A stretch of 64,000 bases of DNA from Paenibacillus sp. V4I7 (GTDB lineage: Bacteria; Bacillota; Bacilli; Paenibacillales; NBRC-103111). Below, piece by piece: positions 54,751 to 63,207 of the stretch. Under the pieces are notes generated by a model. The model did not search any database. It was not told the DNA's origin and saw only the letters and a program-made list of their open reading frames with translations. How positions within the stretch are numbered: position 1 is the stretch's first letter; each line of letters starts with the position of its first letter. Location: NCBI RefSeq assembly GCF_030817275.1, contig NZ_JAUSZD010000002.1:558001-622000 (forward strand), read 5' to 3'. A program made the position numbers and the translations under genes.

Positions 54751-56973
54751 GTGAGAGAAACAGCTGTGAAAGGGAAGTTTTGGAGATGGGGATATGCCAT
54801 GCATCGTTTCCGATGGCTCGTACTAGTTATTGGCGTGCTTCTGTTTCTCAGCTTTGCTATATTTGCACAGAAAGCACCAGGTATGCTCAAAGACAACGGC
54901 TTTACGCCTAAAGGTAGTGAATCCGATCGTGGCCTAATTCAACTGCGGGATGAGCTTGGTGTCCCGCTTACGATGTTGAACCTGGTTTATACGGGGGATG
55001 GGCTCAACATGACGGACAAAGTCCATCAAGAAGCCATTATGGATTCGCTGAACGAACTTACGAAGCTGCCGTATGTAGAAAGTGTGAAATTCGTAGCGAC
55101 ACCTCGTAACGAAGGTCACCTAGATGTGATGGCAGTAACCGTATCGCTAAATCTAGATACCGACCCTGCTCTGGAGAAATATCCAGAGCTTAAGGAACAC
55201 GTGCATCCGCCAAATGGTATGAATGTATATGTGACTGGCGGACCTGCTATTTTGCATGATATGCAGGAAGCGAGTAAGCACGATATTGCCAAATCAGAAG
55301 CGATTGGTCTACCGATTGCGCTGATTGTATTATTAATCGTGTTTGGCACGCTAGTCGCGGCGCTATTACCTATGATTGTTGGGCTTATGAGCGTTACCCT
55401 TACGTTAGGGATCACCTATTTTATCGCACAGCACCAATCTTTATCGAACTTTCTTCCGAATATGGTGACGATGCTCGGTCTTGCCGTAGGAATTGATTAT
55501 GCTTTGTTTCTTGTCAGTCGCTTTCGGGAGGAACTCAAGGTACAGAAGAATGTGGCTGAAGCTGTGGCAATGACTTGTCAGACGGCTGGGAAATCGATCT
55601 TTTTTTCCGGTATAGCGGTGCTGATTGGGCTGCTTGGCATGCTGTTCGTAGATCTCACTTTTTTCCGCTCCTTGTGTTTGGGCGGCGTAATTGTCGTATC
55701 GATATCTGTTATAGTCGCGAATACGATGCTGCTGTCGCTTCTCGGTATACTTGGTGAACGGATTAACTCTTTGCAGGTTGTTCCTAAACGCTTTCGCAAG
55801 CAAGAAACGTCCCGCTTTTGGGAACGAATCGCTTATGCTGTGATAAAACGGCCCGTTCTATTGGTTGTTATCGTCGGCGGTGCTCTAATCTACACCATGA
55901 CCCCGATAGGGAATATGAAGTTAAATGTACCGAACGCTGAGGTGCTGCCTCCCAGCTACGAATCCCGATATGGCTCGGAATTATTGAAGGCGGCCTATGA
56001 TCCGCGTATGATGGGACCCATCCAAATTGTTATTCATACACAAGGAGAAGTATGGGAAGAGGCATCGATTCGTCGAATTCGGTTTTATAGTGAACAGGTT
56101 AAAGGGGTATCTGGTGTAAAGGAAGTGCAGAGTTTTATCAGTACACTAGGTCAACATTCGGATGATGAATTAGCAGCTATGCTAAGGGATTCAAGCGTCA
56201 AAGCACAAATAGAAGGCAATAAATTTGCAAAAGGACACACAGCTCTGATGGTTGTAGTGCCTGAGAAAGATACCGATGATCCAGCGACGGATGGTCTTGT
56301 CCGAAAACTTCGCAGCTTAAGTAAGGACGGACTTGATATTGCAGTCACAGGCGGACCGGCCTATAGGCTGGATATTATAGATCGCATTCAGAATGAAATT
56401 CCTGAAGTATTAACCTTTGTGATGGGGATTACCTACATCGTACTATTGCTTGCCTTTAGGTCCGTTTTGCTTCCGCTCAAGGCTGTATTAATGAACATGC
56501 TGAGTCTTGGCGCGAGTCTCGGTGTTGTTGTTTTAGTGTTCCAGCATGGCTACATGGCGGATTTACTGCACATAACGTCCATTGGTTACGTCAGTGCAAC
56601 ACTGCCAGTTATCATTTTTTGTGTAGTGTTTGGCATATCCATGGATTATGAAGTATTCCTGATTTCTCGCATTATGGAGGAGTATGAAGCAAGCGGTGAC
56701 AATGATAAGAGTACGGCTGAAGGGCTTAAGAAAACGGGAAGCTTAATAACAAGCGCTGCTTTTATTTTAGTTGTCGTTGTAGGATCATTTATTTTTACAG
56801 ATATCGAAATCATGAAGGCGTTGGGGCTCGGTTTAGGTCTCGCTGTTCTGATCGATGCGACCATAGTTCGAGTGATGCTCGTTCCGGCACTCATGAAACT
56901 GCTTGGGGATGCGAACTGGTGGGCACCTAAGTGGCTGCGAATGAGTACGCAGTCGAAAGCAGAGAAGCAGTAG
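54751..56973 (+). CDS. MMPL/RND-family transporter
   Basis: 740 residues from GTG 54751 (AGGGGG upstream). Twelve membrane helices in two halves, each with an extracellular loop domain after the first helix. Second-half motif ISMDYEVFLISRIMEEYEASGDN and first-half VGIDYALFLVSRFREEL are the Asp-Tyr proton-relay signatures of MMPL/YdgH/YdfJ proteins. Exports lipids or hydrophobic compounds; specificity unknown. No regulator adjacent. Confidence 0.92.
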   Translation: MRETAVKGKFWRWGYAMHRFRWLVLVIGVLLFLSFAIFAQKAPGMLKDNGFTPKGSESDRGLIQLRDELGVPLTMLNLVYTGDGLNMTDKVHQEAIMDSLNELTKLPYVESVKFVATPRNEGHLDVMAVTVSLNLDTDPALEKYPELKEHVHPPNGMNVYVTGGPAILHDMQEASKHDIAKSEAIGLPIALIVLLIVFGTLVAALLPMIVGLMSVTLTLGITYFIAQHQSLSNFLPNMVTMLGLAVGIDYALFLVSRFREELKVQKNVAEAVAMTCQTAGKSIFFSGIAVLIGLLGMLFVDLTFFRSLCLGGVIVVSISVIVANTMLLSLLGILGERINSLQVVPKRFRKQETSRFWERIAYAVIKRPVLLVVIVGGALIYTMTPIGNMKLNVPNAEVLPPSYESRYGSELLKAAYDPRMMGPIQIVIHTQGEVWEEASIRRIRFYSEQVKGVSGVKEVQSFISTLGQHSDDELAAMLRDSSVKAQIEGNKFAKGHTALMVVVPEKDTDDPATDGLVRKLRSLSKDGLDIAVTGGPAYRLDIIDRIQNEIPEVLTFVMGITYIVLLLAFRSVLLPLKAVLMNMLSLGASLGVVVLVFQHGYMADLLHITSIGYVSATLPVIIFCVVFGISMDYEVFLISRIMEEYEASGDNDKSTAEGLKKTGSLITSAAFILVVVVGSFIFTDIEIMKALGLGLGLAVLIDATIVRVMLVPALMKLLGDANWWAPKWLRMSTQSKAEKQ

Positions 56974-57101
56974 CGGAAGTTCAAATTCCGATGCCGCCGT
57001 TTCCTTTTTTACGAATCATAAGTTACAATAAAGGGCATAGGTATAGGCATGATAGGAACAATTAGCAAGTGAATAGGAAATGATAGGTCAGGTGTAACAG
57101 C

Positions 57102-58229
57102 ATGAATATGAATGGAACAAGCTCCATCCTACCGGAGCTAACCCCCGCTTACGATCCATGGGACCCTATTCGGTCTTATCGCAAATACGGGAAACACGTA
57201 CTAACAAGTATAGAGCTTACAATAACGAATTTGTGCAATATGCGATGTGAGCATTGCGCAGTTGGGGATTCGTTAACCATGTCGGAAGGACCACGTATTC
57301 CCTTGCCGATCATTTTGAAGCAGCTGGACCAGGTTGAGCATTTAGAAACGATCAGCTTAACCGGTGGAGAGCCTTCCTATCACATCAAGATCGTCAAAGA
57401 CTATATGCTGCCAATCCTTAAATATGCACGGGAGCGCGGTATTCGTACGCAAATCAATTCCAATTTAACGCTTGACTTAGCCAGGTATGAACTTCTCGCT
57501 CCTTATCTGGATGTCATGCATATTTCTTTCAATTACTTGAATGCTGACGATTTCCATCAAGTCGGCTTTGTGAATAGTGGACATCCTGTTGGTCATGATA
57601 CCGCGGCGCGCATGTATGAACGCATGGTTGAAAATACAATTGCGCTTAGCAAAGGTGGACTTTATGTTTCAGCGGAATCGATGATTAATACACGCACGCA
57701 TGAGAAATTACCTCAGATTCATAAGCTGATTGATGAAATGGGCTGCAAGCGCCATGAAATTCATCCGATGTATGCCAGTTCCTTTGCTTCTCATCTTCCT
57801 ATGGTATCACTGGACGAGTTAAGATCGAGCATTCATCGGTTGTTAGACAGCCGGAATCGTGACATGTGGATGCTGTTTGGCACACTGCCATTCTTTGCTT
57901 GCAACGATCTTCAAGAGGACAGAATATTGGTTAAAAGGCTTCGCGAGGAGCCGAATGTAACCGTGCGTAATGATCCGGATGGGCGCAATCGGTTGAATGT
58001 GAGCACTTTTACAGGAGAAGTGTTCGTCACGGATTTTGCAAATGAACCACCTCTAGGTAATATCCATGATGATCAGTTAGATACCATTTTTGCCCGTTGG
58101 GAGAATAATCCGCTGAATCAGCGTGTAAACTGCTTCTGCAGCAGCGCTTCTTGTTGTGGCCCTAACCTGCTGGTAGCTGATTCGTATTACCGTTCTGTTG
58201 ATTTCAAAAGCCGCAAAGCTATCATCTAA
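57102..58229 (+). CDS. yfkAB: Radical SAM protein, YfkAB type
   Basis: 375 residues. Fe-S motif CNMRCEHCAVGD (Cx3Cx2C) near residue 47, GGEPSYH, and a second C-terminal CxCx4C cluster (NCFCSSASCCGPN, residues about 344-356), the combination named YfkAB in Bacillus. Product unknown; auxiliary cluster suggests modification of a peptide or cofactor. The following CNNM protein gene starts 25 bases downstream. Confidence 0.88.
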   Translation: MNMNGTSSILPELTPAYDPWDPIRSYRKYGKHVLTSIELTITNLCNMRCEHCAVGDSLTMSEGPRIPLPIILKQLDQVEHLETISLTGGEPSYHIKIVKDYMLPILKYARERGIRTQINSNLTLDLARYELLAPYLDVMHISFNYLNADDFHQVGFVNSGHPVGHDTAARMYERMVENTIALSKGGLYVSAESMINTRTHEKLPQIHKLIDEMGCKRHEIHPMYASSFASHLPMVSLDELRSSIHRLLDSRNRDMWMLFGTLPFFACNDLQEDRILVKRLREEPNVTVRNDPDGRNRLNVSTFTGEVFVTDFANEPPLGNIHDDQLDTIFARWENNPLNQRVNCFCSSASCCGPNLLVADSYYRSVDFKSRKAII

Positions 58230-58254
58230 TCATATTACTGAAGGAGATATACGC

Positions 58255-59592
58255 TTGCCACATACTTCGTTTGATTTCGGATCCATTGTACTTAACCTGA
58301 TAGTAGTTATTATATTAGTCCTGCTCAATGGTTTCTTTGTTGCTGCTGAATTTGCGCTTGTGAAGGTTAGACAATCACGCATTCAACAGTTAGTCAATGA
58401 AGGCAGCGGCAAAGCGAAGTACGCCATCAAGGTAACGTCGAAGTTAGATACTTATTTATCAGCAACACAATTGGGGATTACACTTGCCTCTCTGGGACTA
58501 GGCTGGGTCGGTGAGCCTGCCATCTCGGAGTTGATTATGGAACCCCTCTTACATAAGCTTCAAGTGGAGACTTCGGTTTATACGACGACATTGTCTTTCA
58601 TTGTTTCATTTGGCTTTATTACGTTCCTTCACATTGTGCTTGGTGAGCTAGCCCCGAAATCGTTCGCGATTCAAAAAGCGGAATTAACCTCGCTATGGCT
58701 TGCAGCACCTCTGTTATTCTTCTACAGGCTGTTTCGCCCGATTATCTGGCTGCTGAATGGTACGGCAAATAAATTTTTGTCATGGATTGGTGTAGAGCCG
58801 GCAAGCGAGCATGAGGCTGCCCATACGGAGGAAGAGATTCGTATCCTGATGGATGAAAGTGTCAAAAGCGGTCATATCGATCAGGATGAAATGGTGCTTT
58901 TCGATAATATTTTTGAATTCTCAGAACGTATTGCCCGTGAGGTTATGCTGCCGCGGACGGATATGGATTGTTTATACCTAGAGCTAAGCTTCATCGATAA
59001 TTTGCGTATGGTCCATGAGACGAAGCATACACGTTACCCTGTAGCTGACCAAGATAAGGACAACATTGTCGGTTTCGTACACATTGCTGATTTGCTGACA
59101 GCTGATCCGGATGAAGAGCAGGAAATTAAAAACTTTATTCGTCCAATTCTCAATGTTCCAGAGTCGATGGAAATAAGTCGAGTATTAAAATTAATGCAAA
59201 AAAAACATTCCCAACTTGCTATCGTTATTGATGAATACGGCGGTACCGCAGGACTTCTAGCACTTGGAGATATTCTGGAAGAGATTGTTGGTGAAATGCA
59301 CGATGAGTTCGATATCGATGAGCGGCCAGGTGTTGAGGTGAAAGATAAGTATACGTCCGTTGACGGCCGTGTCCTGATTGAAGACTTGAACGATATGCTG
59401 GATCTGGATATCGACGACGATGATGTGGACTCTATCGGTGGCTGGCTGTTTAAGAAGCTTGAAGGTATTCCTATAAAAGGCAAAAGAGTGGCTTTCGGCA
59501 ACCATGTGTTTGAGGTGTCCGAAGTGGATCGATTACGTATCGTACGCGTTCACATAACCAAAATCAACGCTGTCAGACCTGTAGATGAATAA
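58255..59592 (+). CDS. CNNM/HlyC-CorC family membrane protein
   Basis: 445 residues from TTG 58255 (GAAGGAGAT 7 bases upstream). CNNM transmembrane domain (about 5-190) with NGFFVAAEFALVKVRQSRIQQL, two CBS domains (about 205-330; MLPRTDMDCLYLE, AIVIDEYGGTAGLLALGDILEEIVGE), then a CorC_HlyC domain (about 350-440). Members affect Mg2+ or Co2+ handling. No operon partner beyond proximity. Confidence 0.9.
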   Translation: MPHTSFDFGSIVLNLIVVIILVLLNGFFVAAEFALVKVRQSRIQQLVNEGSGKAKYAIKVTSKLDTYLSATQLGITLASLGLGWVGEPAISELIMEPLLHKLQVETSVYTTTLSFIVSFGFITFLHIVLGELAPKSFAIQKAELTSLWLAAPLLFFYRLFRPIIWLLNGTANKFLSWIGVEPASEHEAAHTEEEIRILMDESVKSGHIDQDEMVLFDNIFEFSERIAREVMLPRTDMDCLYLELSFIDNLRMVHETKHTRYPVADQDKDNIVGFVHIADLLTADPDEEQEIKNFIRPILNVPESMEISRVLKLMQKKHSQLAIVIDEYGGTAGLLALGDILEEIVGEMHDEFDIDERPGVEVKDKYTSVDGRVLIEDLNDMLDLDIDDDDVDSIGGWLFKKLEGIPIKGKRVAFGNHVFEVSEVDRLRIVRVHITKINAVRPVDE

Positions 59593-59606
59593 GCGGAGGA
59601 GTCCTA

Positions 59607-60653
59607 ATGTCGCCTAAGACCATCCTAATCATGGTACTTGGATTACTGCTATTGTACGGATTGTTCACCATAGGGCTGCCATTCCTACTCGCGCTTGTGA
59701 CAGCTATTTTCTTGGACCCTCTAACCGTGGTTTTCATGCGTGCCATGAGGGTGAATCGGTTGATTGCTGCTTCGATCATTTGTACCGTCTTTACGCTGTT
59801 GACGCTGACCTTATTTTATTTCATAGGGTTAAATGTCGTCACTGAGCTCATTGACCTTGGCCGCAAAGCGCCAAATTATATGAATGAAGTGAATAAGTAT
59901 GTAGATCAAGCTGTCAACCGTACTCAGGTGTTCTATGATTCCTTGTCACCAGACATGGCGGCACAAGTGCAAACTTGGCTGGAACGCAGTACAGAAACCT
60001 TAACAGGGGCGTTAACAGATGCTTTAAGCGGTATTTCTGGATTCTTTTTAAATATGGCTGGAAAAATTCCGAATTTATTTATTTTAATGCTTATGTACGT
60101 CATCGCCTTATATTTGTTTATGTTTAGTTTACCCAAGCTGAGGATGGCGTTTCTGTCGATGTTTGAGGAGCAATCCAAAGGAAAGATGGAAAACGTGCTG
60201 ACTTACCTGCGGGAAGCTATCTTTGGCTTCATTCGAGCTCAACTCATCATGGCCGTATTAACCTATTTGGTCACGTTTATAGGCTTACTTGTTTTACGAG
60301 CTGAATATCCGCTAGCCATTTCCTTATTAGTGATGGTTATGGAATTCGTTCCTGTGATTGGTACCGGGCTTGTGTTTATTCCTTGGCTCGTCTATCAACT
60401 GCTGATTGGACACACGGGAATGGGTGTAGGATTGTTAATCCTTTTCCTTGTTTTGACGATATTCCGCCGCATTGTAGAGCCTAAAGTGCTAAGTGATGCT
60501 GTTGGAATTAATGCACTCGCTGCTTTGATCAGTTTGTACGTTGGTTTTGAGTTATTAGGAATAACAGGACTCTTTCTAGGGCCGTTGGTTGTTATTATTT
60601 ATCAAGCTATGCGTAAAGCTGGTCTGTTGAACTTAAATATCAAGCTGGATTGA
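59607..60653 (+). CDS. ytvI: AI-2E-type membrane protein, YtvI-like
   Basis: 348 residues, about eight membrane helices, with EFVPVIGTGLVFIPWLVYQLLIG and the terminal GLFLGPLVVIIYQAMRKAGLL block. Among this superfamily the sequence order fits the sporulation membrane protein YtvI; function uncertain. GGAGGAG lies upstream. Confidence 0.8.
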   Translation: MSPKTILIMVLGLLLLYGLFTIGLPFLLALVTAIFLDPLTVVFMRAMRVNRLIAASIICTVFTLLTLTLFYFIGLNVVTELIDLGRKAPNYMNEVNKYVDQAVNRTQVFYDSLSPDMAAQVQTWLERSTETLTGALTDALSGISGFFLNMAGKIPNLFILMLMYVIALYLFMFSLPKLRMAFLSMFEEQSKGKMENVLTYLREAIFGFIRAQLIMAVLTYLVTFIGLLVLRAEYPLAISLLVMVMEFVPVIGTGLVFIPWLVYQLLIGHTGMGVGLLILFLVLTIFRRIVEPKVLSDAVGINALAALISLYVGFELLGITGLFLGPLVVIIYQAMRKAGLLNLNIKLD

Positions 60654-60682
60654 GCCACAGTATAGGAACAGGGTGGTAGGGT

Positions 60683-60908
60683 ATGAAGTTAATTTTATCA
60701 ACTAGCCCTTGATTATTTCAAAGTGCTGCCAGAGGATACCTTATTCGTAGGTGACTCATGGGAAGCGGATGTAGCTGGTCCGCTGCAAATCGGCATGAAG
60801 GCAGTTTGGCTCAATAAATATGGTAAAACTCCTCCTGCTTCCGACTCCGATAAGAAACCGCTCGCAATCGTTAGTCAGCTTCATGAACTTATTCCTTATC
60901 TAAATTAG
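60683..60908 (+). pseudogene. Remnant of a HAD-superfamily hydrolase gene (internal deletion)
   Basis: A normal ribosome site and ATG at 60683 open a frame that stops after nine codons (TGA 60710). In the next frame, from about 60693, FYQLALDYFKVLPEDTLFVGDSWEADVAGPLQ and GMKAVWLN are the C-terminal part of a HAD hydrolase (motif IV GDSWEADV). The first 130 or so residues with motifs I-III are missing. It looks as if the middle was deleted out of frame. The readable frame from GTG 60723 gives only 61 residues. Confidence 0.75.
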
Positions 60909-60937
60909 TACGCCCTCGAAAGCTGCTTCATAAAACA

Positions 60938-60986
60938 GAAGTCCCTGCTTAGTTGCCATATGGCAACGCAGCAGGGACTTTTTTTC
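60938..60986 (+). terminator. Strong terminator after the HAD remnant
   Basis: AAGTCCCTGCT (60939-60949) and AGCAGGGACTT (60970-60980), inner AGTTGCC/GGCAAC, then T5; overlaps the end of the convergent NlpC gene. Confidence 0.9.
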
Positions 60987-61671
60987 AATATACGCGCTTG
61001 GATCCTACATATTTGGGTCCCCAATACGAATTCATCATACTCTGAGGATAAATGCCAGCAGACCTCGTAGCGGATAAGAACTGCCCATTCCCTATGTAGA
61101 AGCCTACATGGTCTACCACTCCAGGAGCTGCAATTGCAAAGAAAACCAAGTCGCCTGGCTGCAAATTAGGTAGACTCACTGAGATTCCTGAATCAAAAAG
61201 GCCTTTAGACGTCGTCCGTACAGCGGGTATCCCATGTTTGTTGAACATGTAATAGACAAAGCCAGAGCAATCAAAGCCTTGAGGTGTCACACCTCCCCAA
61301 AGATAAGGTACTCGAACGAAGTTCATGGCATCTACCAACATCGTACGTTTGGTTACGGCATGGGCGATACTGAGCCTCGTTGCAGCGTCTACGATCCCTG
61401 TGGAAGGAAGGAGATAAGCTTTCTGGTAGTCTTTAACGGCTTGTGTAGTTATTGTTCCAAAGTAACCGGTTACAGTTGGATATGTAAAAAAACTGAGGCT
61501 TTTCAAGTTTCTCTGCAGCTCTGATACAGAGGAACTCGTCATTCCTTGCGTCAAAGCTGTATTGCTTGTTGTTGAGGTAGCGGCAGAAACAGGAGATTGG
61601 GGGAATAAGCTGCTTACGGAGGTTGTCACGAGTATTGCAGCAGTTGCGAGAATCAGCTTTGGATTAGTCAT
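60985..61671 (-). CDS. NlpC/P60 hydrolase with peptidoglycan-binding domain
   Basis: 228 residues from ATG 61671 (GGGAGG upstream on minus; a longer frame from 61710 lacks a ribosome site). Signal peptide (about 1-30), peptidoglycan_binding_1 domain (about 40-95: SELQRNLKSLSFFTYPTVTGYFG), NlpC/P60 domain (about 105-225) with Cys in GFDCSGFVYY, His in VDHVGFYIG. It is secreted and hydrolyses wall peptides. An 11-bp palindrome lies about 36 bases upstream. Confidence 0.93.
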   Translation of the reverse strand: MTNPKLILATAAILVTTSVSSLFPQSPVSAATSTTSNTALTQGMTSSSVSELQRNLKSLSFFTYPTVTGYFGTITTQAVKDYQKAYLLPSTGIVDAATRLSIAHAVTKRTMLVDAMNFVRVPYLWGGVTPQGFDCSGFVYYMFNKHGIPAVRTTSKGLFDSGISVSLPNLQPGDLVFFAIAAPGVVDHVGFYIGNGQFLSATRSAGIYPQSMMNSYWGPKYVGSKRVY

Positions 61672-61706
61672 CGTAGTTTCCTCCCATGGTGTATGTAGGT
61701 TCTTTA

Positions 61707-61730
61707 TCAATCGTTATTTATAACGATTGA
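61707..61730. promoter_or_regulatory. Perfect 11-bp inverted repeat, candidate operator
   Basis: TCAATCGTTAT-TT-ATAACGATTGA lies between the divergent NlpC/P60 and cotJA genes, 36-59 bases from the NlpC start codon. Length and symmetry suggest a regulator-binding site or a 5'-end hairpin in the NlpC transcript. Confidence 0.6.
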
Positions 61731-61758
61731 TTTCATTGTAGCCGTCTACGATTAACCC

Positions 61759-61766
61759 ATACAATA
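61759..61766 (+). promoter_or_regulatory. Sigma-E-like -10 element for cotJABC
   Basis: CATACAAT matches the Bacillus sigma-E -10 consensus exactly and lies about 117 bases before cotJA. The -35 region upstream (TTCATTGT) matches weakly. cotJ operons are sigma-E-dependent in B. subtilis. Confidence 0.4.
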
Positions 61767-61882
61767 TGGAAATGTTGGAAAACATGTGATTTTGGCCAAG
61801 TCATGCCGCATATAACGAGCATATAGGCCTTTGTTGCTACGCCTGATTTCATTTACTCCCAAGACAGAAGAGGAGGAGAGAT

Positions 61883-62119
61883 ATGCATATGCATTCGCAT
61901 TCACAATTTAAAAAATATTTCCCATTCATTGGTCCATTTGATCCTTGTCCGCCCATTCGAGTGAAGTTTTACAACACACCGCCACAATTATATATCCACT
62001 TTCAACCGCCAGGCTTGTCACAGTTTAGCCCCTATGAAGCACTGAAAAAAGGAACGCTCTGGCCGGCACTTTACGGGCCTTATGAGTCCAAAGCGGTAGA
62101 AGGGGGCCCATTGACATGA
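61883..62119 (+). CDS. cotJA: Spore coat protein CotJA
   Basis: 78 residues, Pro- and aromatic-rich; FIGPFDPCPPIRVKFYNTPPQLYIHFQPPGL fits CotJA. AGGAGGAG upstream. Overlaps cotJB by 4 bases. Structural, part of the inner coat of the spore. Confidence 0.92.
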   Translation: MHMHSHSQFKKYFPFIGPFDPCPPIRVKFYNTPPQLYIHFQPPGLSQFSPYEALKKGTLWPALYGPYESKAVEGGPLT

Positions 62120-62382
62120 GTGAACCCATGTTACCAGAGTCTTATTACAAACAGCTTCACGATCTGCAAGCTGTAGATTTCGTATTAATTGAGCTGACTT
62201 TATATTTGGATACGCATCCGGATGACCTAGGGGCCATTCAACAATACAATCAGTTTGCGCAGAAAAGAAAACAAATCGTCGAGCAATTTGAGATGGAATT
62301 TGGCCCTTTGATGCCGTACGGTCAAAGTTATACGAAACATCCTTGGCAGTGGTGTGAACCCCCATGGCCATGGCAAGTCTGA
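62116..62382 (+). CDS. cotJB: Spore coat protein CotJB
   Basis: 88 residues; YYKQLHDLQAVDFVLIELTLYLDTHPDD and ending PWQWCEPPWPWQ fit CotJB. Start overlaps cotJA (ATGA), cotJC follows after 15 bases with a GGAGGAGG site. Confidence 0.93.
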   Translation: MSEPMLPESYYKQLHDLQAVDFVLIELTLYLDTHPDDLGAIQQYNQFAQKRKQIVEQFEMEFGPLMPYGQSYTKHPWQWCEPPWPWQV

Positions 62383-62397
62383 GGAGGAGGAAACCGT

Positions 62398-62967
62398 ATG
62401 TGGATTTATGAAAAGAAGCTTCAGTATCCGGTCAGGGTCAGTAAATGCGACCCTAGGATGGCTAAACTTCTGCTCGAGCAATATGGTGGCGCTGATGGGG
62501 AGCTTGCTGCGGCACTACGATACCTGAATCAACGCTATTCGATCCCAGATAAGGTGGTGGGGCTGCTAACGGACATTGGGACAGAAGAGTTCGCCCATTT
62601 AGAAATGATTGCGACAATGGTGTATAAGCTTACAAAAGATGCAACCATCGAGCAACTGAAAGCGGCTGGTCTGGACGATCACTATGTGAGCCACGACAAA
62701 GCGCTCTTCTATCAGAATGCATCCGGTGTACCTTGGACGGCTGCCTACATACAAGCCAAAGGAGACCCCATCGCGGACCTCTATGAGGATATTGCCGCAG
62801 AGGAGAAAGCAAGAGCAACCTATCAATGGTTGATTGATGTAACCGATGATGTTGATCTGCAGGACAGTCTAAAGTTTCTCCGTGAAAGGGAGATTGTGCA
62901 TTCCCTGCGATTTAGAGAAGCTGTTGAAATTTTGAAGGATGATCGAGAAGCGCAGAAGGTTTTTTAA
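62398..62967 (+). CDS. cotJC: CotJC, manganese-catalase-type spore coat protein
   Basis: 189 residues. Manganese catalase-like ferritin fold with metal ligand Glu/His clusters in AALRYLNQRYSIP, TEEFAHLEMI and AAEEKARATYQWL, REIVHSLRF. It protects the spore from peroxide and assembles with CotJA/CotJB. Last gene of the operon. Confidence 0.94.
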   Translation: MWIYEKKLQYPVRVSKCDPRMAKLLLEQYGGADGELAAALRYLNQRYSIPDKVVGLLTDIGTEEFAHLEMIATMVYKLTKDATIEQLKAAGLDDHYVSHDKALFYQNASGVPWTAAYIQAKGDPIADLYEDIAAEEKARATYQWLIDVTDDVDLQDSLKFLREREIVHSLRFREAVEILKDDREAQKVF

Positions 62968-63094
62968 GCAGGAGTGAGGTCTGGGAGTTAGAATTAGGTA
63001 GATGTAGATAGATGTAGGAACAAAAAGCGGGCCGAGAGGCCAATGTCATTAAGTTAGGCTCAAAGACAAGACCGTGAATAAAAATAGAATCCAA

Positions 63095-63122
63095 AACGGC
63101 ATGGGAAAAGCCCTGTGCCGTT
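63095..63122. terminator. Hairpin near the IS end, possible bidirectional terminator
   Basis: AACGGCATGGG (63095-63105) pairs with CCCTGTGCCGTT (63111-63122) with one or two mismatches; T-rich sequence lies on both sides. Confidence 0.45.
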
Positions 63123-63207
63123 TGTTTTCTTGCGCCAGCAAGGAAAAAGCGTACAGCAAACAAAGCGGATGAACTTTCCGCTTAAAAAAATGTTCATGTG
63201 AAACGAA

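Noticed and set aside
62994-63014. Short direct repeat TAGATGTAGATAGATGTAG after cotJC as a possible CRISPR or iteron
   Set aside because: Only two overlapping copies of a few bases, no spacers and no replication features.
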